In this document: positions 63,580-64,000 of the stretch, one piece after another
Numbering within the stretch: the stretch's first letter is position 1
How the letters are laid out: each line of letters begins with the position of its first letter
Assembly: GCA_021561035.1 (NCBI GenBank)
Contig: CP067346.1
Location: 3,689,001-3,753,000, forward strand
DNA: 64,000 nt
Reading direction: 5' to 3'
From: Clostridioides sp. ES-S-0054-01
GTDB taxonomy: Bacteria > Bacillota > Clostridia > Peptostreptococcales > Peptostreptococcaceae
Position numbers and translations under genes: made by a program
Notes under the pieces: model-generated
Told to the model about the DNA's origin: nothing
The model's input: the letters and a program-made list of their open reading frames with translations, nothing else
The model's database searches: none

Positions 63580-64000
63580 TGTAGTTTACTCCACCTATCA
63601 TTCTTGCCATAAACTCTTGGTCAGTACATCTACTAAGTGCCATATCTTTTGTAATCTTTCCATTTTTATAAAGTTCCATTAAATCTTGGTCCATAGTTTT
63701 CATACCTGCTTTAACTCCAGTTTGTATCATGTTTGGAATTTGATATGTTTTACCTTCTCTTATCAGGTTTTTTATTGCTGGAGTAGCAAACATCAATTCA
63801 ATCGCAGCTATTCTGCCTTTTCCATCTGCTGTAGGAAGTAACTGCTGTGATACTACACCTTCACAAACTGTAGATAGCTGTGTTTTTATTTGTTGCTGTT
63901 GAGATGGTTGGAACATGTCCACTATTCTATCGATTGTCTTAGCCGCCCCAACTGTATGTAGTGTTGAAAATACTAAATGACCTGTCTCTGCTGCTGTTAA
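63560..64000 (-). CDS. pilT: Type IV pilus retraction ATPase PilT, C-terminal part, cut by window edge
   Basis: The frame is open from the stop at 63560 to the window edge (147 codons). Its first residues are LTAAETGHLVFSTLHTVGAAKTIDRIVDMF, the PilT His-box region after Walker B. It continues with LSTVCEGVVSQQLLPTADGKGRIAAIELM and ends in the family tail. The Walker A part lies beyond the window. PilT depolymerises the pilus and so drives twitching. The rest of the pilus operon, and any cyclic-di-GMP riboswitch before it, would be to the right. Confidence 0.94.
   Translation of the reverse strand, partial: LTAAETGHLVFSTLHTVGAAKTIDRIVDMFQPSQQQQIKTQLSTVCEGVVSQQLLPTADGKGRIAAIELMFATPAIKNLIREGKTYQIPNMIQTGVKAGMKTMDQDLMELYKNGKITKDMALSRCTDQEFMARMIGGVNYNGYCNR

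Overview
The window is low-GC Firmicute DNA, and its gene content and order match Clostridioides difficile or a very close Peptostreptococcaceae relative. The main evidence is the gerS lipoprotein gene next to an alanine racemase and mazEF, a split transketolase, an F-type ATPase operon, the spoIIE-ppx-divIC-yabQ-yabP-rqcP-hup-mazG-spoVB-spoVT-prsA-mfd-pth sporulation/housekeeping block, and the start of a type IV pilus locus. Almost all genes lie on the minus strand. No rRNA, tRNA or CRISPR array was seen.

Layout. 1-2.0 kb is decayed DNA: the 3' end of an aldose-1-epimerase gene, an IS256-family transposase remnant, a small membrane protein gene and broken ORFs. 2.0-9.4 kb is one catabolic operon: a BglG/MtlR-type PRD regulator, an M42 aminopeptidase, lactose/cellobiose-type PTS IIA, IIB and IIC, an M24 peptidase and a MalY-type PLP enzyme. 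It contains no glycosidase gene. 9.7-16.5 kb is an amino-sugar (probably N-acetylgalactosamine) set: class II aldolase, AgaS, a PfkB-family sugar-phosphate kinase, a GntR/UTRA regulator and a NagA/AgaA deacetylase, plus a YceM/MviM-like oxidoreductase. Four copies of a 16-bp palindrome lie next to near-consensus promoters, and a ~125-bp repeat occurs twice at convergent gene ends. 16.7-22.7 kb holds a CtpB protease, 5-formyl-THF cyclo-ligase, a PrcB-like protein, a YkvI transporter and the two transketolase halves. 22.8-26.2 kb is acpS-CBS-gerS-alr-mazE-mazF, linking spore germination with a toxin-antitoxin pair.

26.6-33.5 kb is the ATP synthase operon (atpZ-I-B-E-F-H-A-G-D-C). Subunit c carries a sodium-type ion site, epsilon lacks its C-terminal helical domain, and strong hairpins follow atpE. 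33.7-44 kb is housekeeping: comEB, yqeB, upp, rpiB, a low-molecular-weight phosphatase, a Sua5-type enzyme, a ZIP transporter, prfA, prmC, a DUF1385 gene, rpmE and rho. 44.3-47.4 kb holds a 36-codon membrane microprotein gene, galU and an exported PepF-like peptidase. A gap at 47.4-47.8 kb contains five DnaA-box-like sites, three of them exactly 11 bp apart. 47.8-62 kb is the sporulation/cell-division block. The window ends in prepilin peptidase genes and the 3' part of pilT.

Many starts were moved downstream of the longest ORF because a Shine-Dalgarno sequence lies inside the longer reading frame. All functional calls rest on reading the translated sequence and on family knowledge; no database search was run.
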